From Gammaproteobacteria bacterium (lineage in GTDB: Bacteria; Pseudomonadota; Gammaproteobacteria; UBA6429; Thiohalophilaceae), in contig JAOUOK010000082.1 of NCBI GenBank assembly GCA_029880425.1, positions 1-7,182 on the forward strand: a stretch of DNA of 7,182 nucleotides, written 5' to 3'. Shown piece after piece: positions 4,907 through 7,182 of this stretch. The notes beneath the pieces were generated by a model. The model was not told where the DNA came from, searched no databases, and saw only the letters and a list, made by a program, of their open reading frames with translations. Position 1 is the stretch's first letter, and every line of letters begins with the position of its first letter. Both the position numbers and the translations under genes were made by a program.

Positions 4907-5980
4907 TTACGAATGCGAAAAATCGCTACCCGTAAGACTATTAATAATTTTCAGCACCGGTGCGGGTAATCCCAATGACTCCGGCTGCGTGGTGTTATAC
5001 CAGACTCTATTCGAGGCTTCCATCACATGATTTGCAGGGCCTTTTACCTGGCTCAGTACAGGGGTGATATCGAGGTGGAAATGACTAAATGTGTGTCGAA
5101 ATACCGGGAGAACATGAGCGTCACCAAGCAGCAGGCCAAGTTGTTGCTTCCCCCATGATTTGAGCTCATCTGAATGATATTTATCGTGTTCAGGCAGGCT
5201 CCACAAGCCACCCCAGAGACCAGTGGGGGGACGTTGTTCTAACAGGATGCCACCCTGTTTATTTTTAAGGATCAACATGTGAGTCTGTTTTACTGGCAGT
5301 GATTTACGTGGCTTTGGTGTTGGTAAAGAGGCTACCTGGTTAGATTTGCAGGCTTTACATATTCCGTTCATCGGACAAGCCGGGCAATTGGCCTTTCGTG
5401 CACACACGGTGGCACCCAGGTCCATAATGGCCTGCGTGTAGTCAGTTAATTGATCTTCAGGTGTCAGTGATTCCGCCAGTTCCCATAACTGGTTTTCAAC
5501 CATTTTTTTACCTGGCCAGCCCTCAATGGCATAAAGGCGTGTAAGTACTCGCTTCACATTTCCATCAAGAATGACGTGCCGTTTTCCAAGTGCCTGTGCC
5601 AGTATAGCGCCGGCGGTGGAACGACCAATGCCAGGTAAAGTGAGCAATGTTTCAAAATCTTCAGGAAATTGATCAGCGTAGTCATCACGAATCATTTGTG
5701 CAGCTTTGTGCAGGTTTCGGGCACGGGCGTAATAGCCAAGCCCGGTCCACAGGTGCAGCACTTCATCCAGTTTTGCATCAGCAAGTGTATGTGTATCAGG
5801 AAAACGTGCCATAAAGCGTTCAAAGTAAGGAATGACCGTGGTGACCTGGGTTTGTTGCAACATGATCTCAGAGACCCAGACACGGTATAACGAGCGATCT
5901 TGTTGCCAGGGTAAATCATGACGGCCATGATCGGCATACCAGTCAAGTAATCGCTGGTTAAAAGATTGAGAGAGTTTCAT
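4907..5980 (-). CDS. mutY: A/G-specific adenine DNA glycosylase MutY
   Basis: This 357-aa base-excision repair enzyme removes adenine mispaired with 8-oxoguanine or guanine. The length fits (E. coli 350 aa). The N-terminal HhH-GPD domain has catalytic E38 in [11 protein letters not shown], the helix-hairpin-helix [12 protein letters not shown] (115-126) and catalytic D139 in [11 protein letters not shown]. The [4Fe-4S] cysteines are C193, C199, C202 and C208, spaced X5-X2-X5, whereas the usual MutY/EndoIII pattern is X6-X2-X5, so the first loop is one residue short. C211 is an extra nearby cysteine. The Nudix-like C-terminal domain (about 230-350) reads the 8-oxoG and contains [12 protein letters not shown] (294-305), as in E. 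coli. The start ATG is 9 bp after the asmA stop codon and has a weak Shine-Dalgarno, consistent with translation coupled to asmA. yggX follows after 13 bp. Confidence 0.97.
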   Translation of the reverse strand: MKLSQSFNQRLLDWYADHGRHDLPWQQDRSLYRVWVSEIMLQQTQVTTVIPYFERFMARFPDTHTLADAKLDEVLHLWTGLGYYARARNLHKAAQMIRDDYADQFPEDFETLLTLPGIGRSTAGAILAQALGKRHVILDGNVKRVLTRLYAIEGWPGKKMVENQLWELAESLTPEDQLTDYTQAIMDLGATVCARKANCPACPMNGICKACKSNQVASLPTPKPRKSLPVKQTHMLILKNKQGGILLEQRPPTGLWGGLWSLPEHDKYHSDELKSWGKQQLGLLLGDAHVLPVFRHTFSHFHLDITPVLSQVKGPANHVMEASNRVWYNTTQPESLGLPAPVLKIINSLTGSDFSHS

Positions 5981-5989
5981 ATTGGTGCT

Positions 5990-7182
5990 TTAAAATTTAA
6001 ACAGGTTTTTCAGTTTATCTTTAACCTTGTTCTCCAAATCCTTCTTTGCTTTGTCGGTTATTTTTTTCTTTTCCTTTTTGATCTCTTTTTTAACCAGTGA
6101 TTTTAATACTTTTTCAAAATCGGGTTTAACGCTGGGCTTATCAAAACTGCCTGTAATACGAATATCTAGTGGTACCGCGCTCATTTTTTCAAACGGCTTG
6201 TTGTACTTGATATCTGTTGCCGAAGTAAATTTAACCGAGGCCGTGTAGTTTAATTTTTCCTTTGCTATATCGACAGTGCCGCGGCCAATGACGCGTGCCA
6301 ACGGTGTTGCTGCACGCAAATCTTTATTGGTTAACACGCCTTTTTTAATAACAGCACTTGCACTTAAACTGGCGATTTTTGTTTCTGCCGGTACCGGTGC
6401 TTTCGGTTCAGGTTGTCGTTTGATTTTTGCATCAAGTACTTTTTTCTGGTGATCAAGATCAAAGCCTTTCAAGGTGCCATCTTTTAACTTGAGCTTAAGG
6501 TTGCCATTTAAGTTTTGTTTTAACTGTGAAAGCTTAATGCCAGAGGTGTTAAAACTGGCACTGATACTTGTAATACCTTTGAGTTTATCTTTTCCGATAA
6601 AGTCATTGAGTAACTGGCCGGCTTTAAAGTTTTGTAAATCAAATTTACCCGATAACAATGCATTACTTTTAACAGCGCGTAGCTTGAGTTCGGCTTTTGC
6701 TTTTGCATCATAGCCATACATGGTTAAAGGCTTAACGATGATCAAGCCATTTTTTGAACTGGCTGCAATATGAAAATTGCTCCAGTGTGTTTTCATTACC
6801 TGGATTTTATTAACTTTAAAATCGGCATTGGCATTGATTGCAGTAAGTAAACCAACAGGAATTAAGACCGGCTCAATGCCTCGCGATGATTTTTTACTTG
6901 TACTTTTTTTATTTACGGCTTTATCTTTCGTTTCAACAGGTTCAGGTAAATAACGATCGAGGTTGATCTTATCTATGGCTAACTTAACCGTAGATACTGC
7001 CGGCATCGGCTTATAGGTGGCAGTGCCAGTTAGCTGTGAATCATCCAGTACCAGATTTAGCTTTGACAGGTTCATTTTATTTAATGAGCCTTGCAGGCTC
7101 ATCTGAGCACTGGCTTTTGTTAAAACATTTTTGTCAGCACTATCAGGCAGTGAAATAGCAAATTTTTCAGCCAGTTTACGGG
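5990..7182 (-). CDS. asmA: AsmA-family envelope protein, C-terminal part (5' end outside window)
   Basis: The frame is open from the right window edge to the TAA at 5992-5990, so about 396 C-terminal residues are visible. An internal ATG at 7102 is not the start, because coding sequence with AsmA character continues upstream. AsmA-family proteins are anchored in the inner membrane, span the periplasm and are linked to outer membrane biogenesis and lipid transport. The visible part shows repeated beta-rich AsmA segments (LNLVLDDSQLTGTATY, LDRYLPEP, LNGNLKLKLKDGTLKGFDL, VIGRGTVDIAKEKLNY). The last has the layout of the C-terminal AsmA domain. A Lys/Ser-rich linker lies at about 6878-6934, and the last 43 residues contain about 17 lysines. 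It is the upstream gene of the asmA-mutY-yggX cluster. Confidence 0.88.
   Translation of the reverse strand, partial: RKLAEKFAISLPDSADKNVLTKASAQMSLQGSLNKMNLSKLNLVLDDSQLTGTATYKPMPAVSTVKLAIDKINLDRYLPEPVETKDKAVNKKSTSKKSSRGIEPVLIPVGLLTAINANADFKVNKIQVMKTHWSNFHIAASSKNGLIIVKPLTMYGYDAKAKAELKLRAVKSNALLSGKFDLQNFKAGQLLNDFIGKDKLKGITSISASFNTSGIKLSQLKQNLNGNLKLKLKDGTLKGFDLDHQKKVLDAKIKRQPEPKAPVPAETKIASLSASAVIKKGVLTNKDLRAATPLARVIGRGTVDIAKEKLNYTASVKFTSATDIKYNKPFEKMSAVPLDIRITGSFDKPSVKPDFEKVLKSLVKKEIKKEKKKITDKAKKDLENKVKDKLKNLFKF

Noticed and set aside
5669..5946. ORFs on both strands inside mutY
   Set aside because: They are shadows of the MutY frame, which carries the catalytic and HhH motifs at the same place.
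6027..6717. ORFs in other frames inside asmA
   Set aside because: The hydrophobic plus-strand products are the usual complement of Lys-rich AsmA coding sequence, not real genes.

Overview
The window looks like chromosomal DNA from a moderately AT-rich gammaproteobacterium. This rests on the asmA-mutY-yggX gene block, a GGDEF protein with a DUF484-like sensor domain, close E. coli-like YggX, MutY and YrfG sequences, and a tRNA with an encoded CCA end. The genus cannot be fixed from the sequence. No phage, plasmid, transposase, CRISPR or defence gene is present.

Left part (1-2467). The 3' end of an unrecognised gene (plus strand, cut by the window edge) runs convergently into a complete diguanylate cyclase gene (minus strand), and their coding ends overlap by 44 bp. 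A 391-bp intergenic stretch follows. It holds a good sigma70-type promoter for a small Cys-rich YkgJ-family protein (plus strand).

Middle (2468-4450). Between the YkgJ-family gene and the convergent yrfG gene lies a gene-free, MITE-like element of about 160 bp, whose arms form an imperfect inverted repeat of a CACAGAG-type motif. yrfG (GMP/IMP 5'-nucleotidase, minus) and cysQ (3'-phosphoadenosine 5'-phosphate phosphatase, plus) are divergent. They share a 126-bp promoter region with a short perfect palindrome. A conserved-looking 64-aa protein gene faces the end of cysQ.

Right part (4451-7182, all minus strand). A tRNA-Phe(GAA) gene with its own promoter and GC-rich discriminator lies downstream of a tight asmA-mutY-yggX cluster. 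The gaps there are 9 and 13 bp, and the yggX ribosome binding site lies directly after the mutY stop codon. MutY (A/G mismatch glycosylase, Fe-S protein) and YggX (iron-linked oxidative protection) form a coherent oxidative-damage pair. AsmA is an envelope protein cut by the right window edge.

This is mostly ordinary housekeeping DNA. I see no convincing new multi-gene system. The points most worth a second look are the inverted-repeat element at 2472-2627, a one-residue-short Fe-S cysteine loop in MutY, the small Cys-pair protein next to tRNA-Phe, and the palindrome between yrfG and cysQ.
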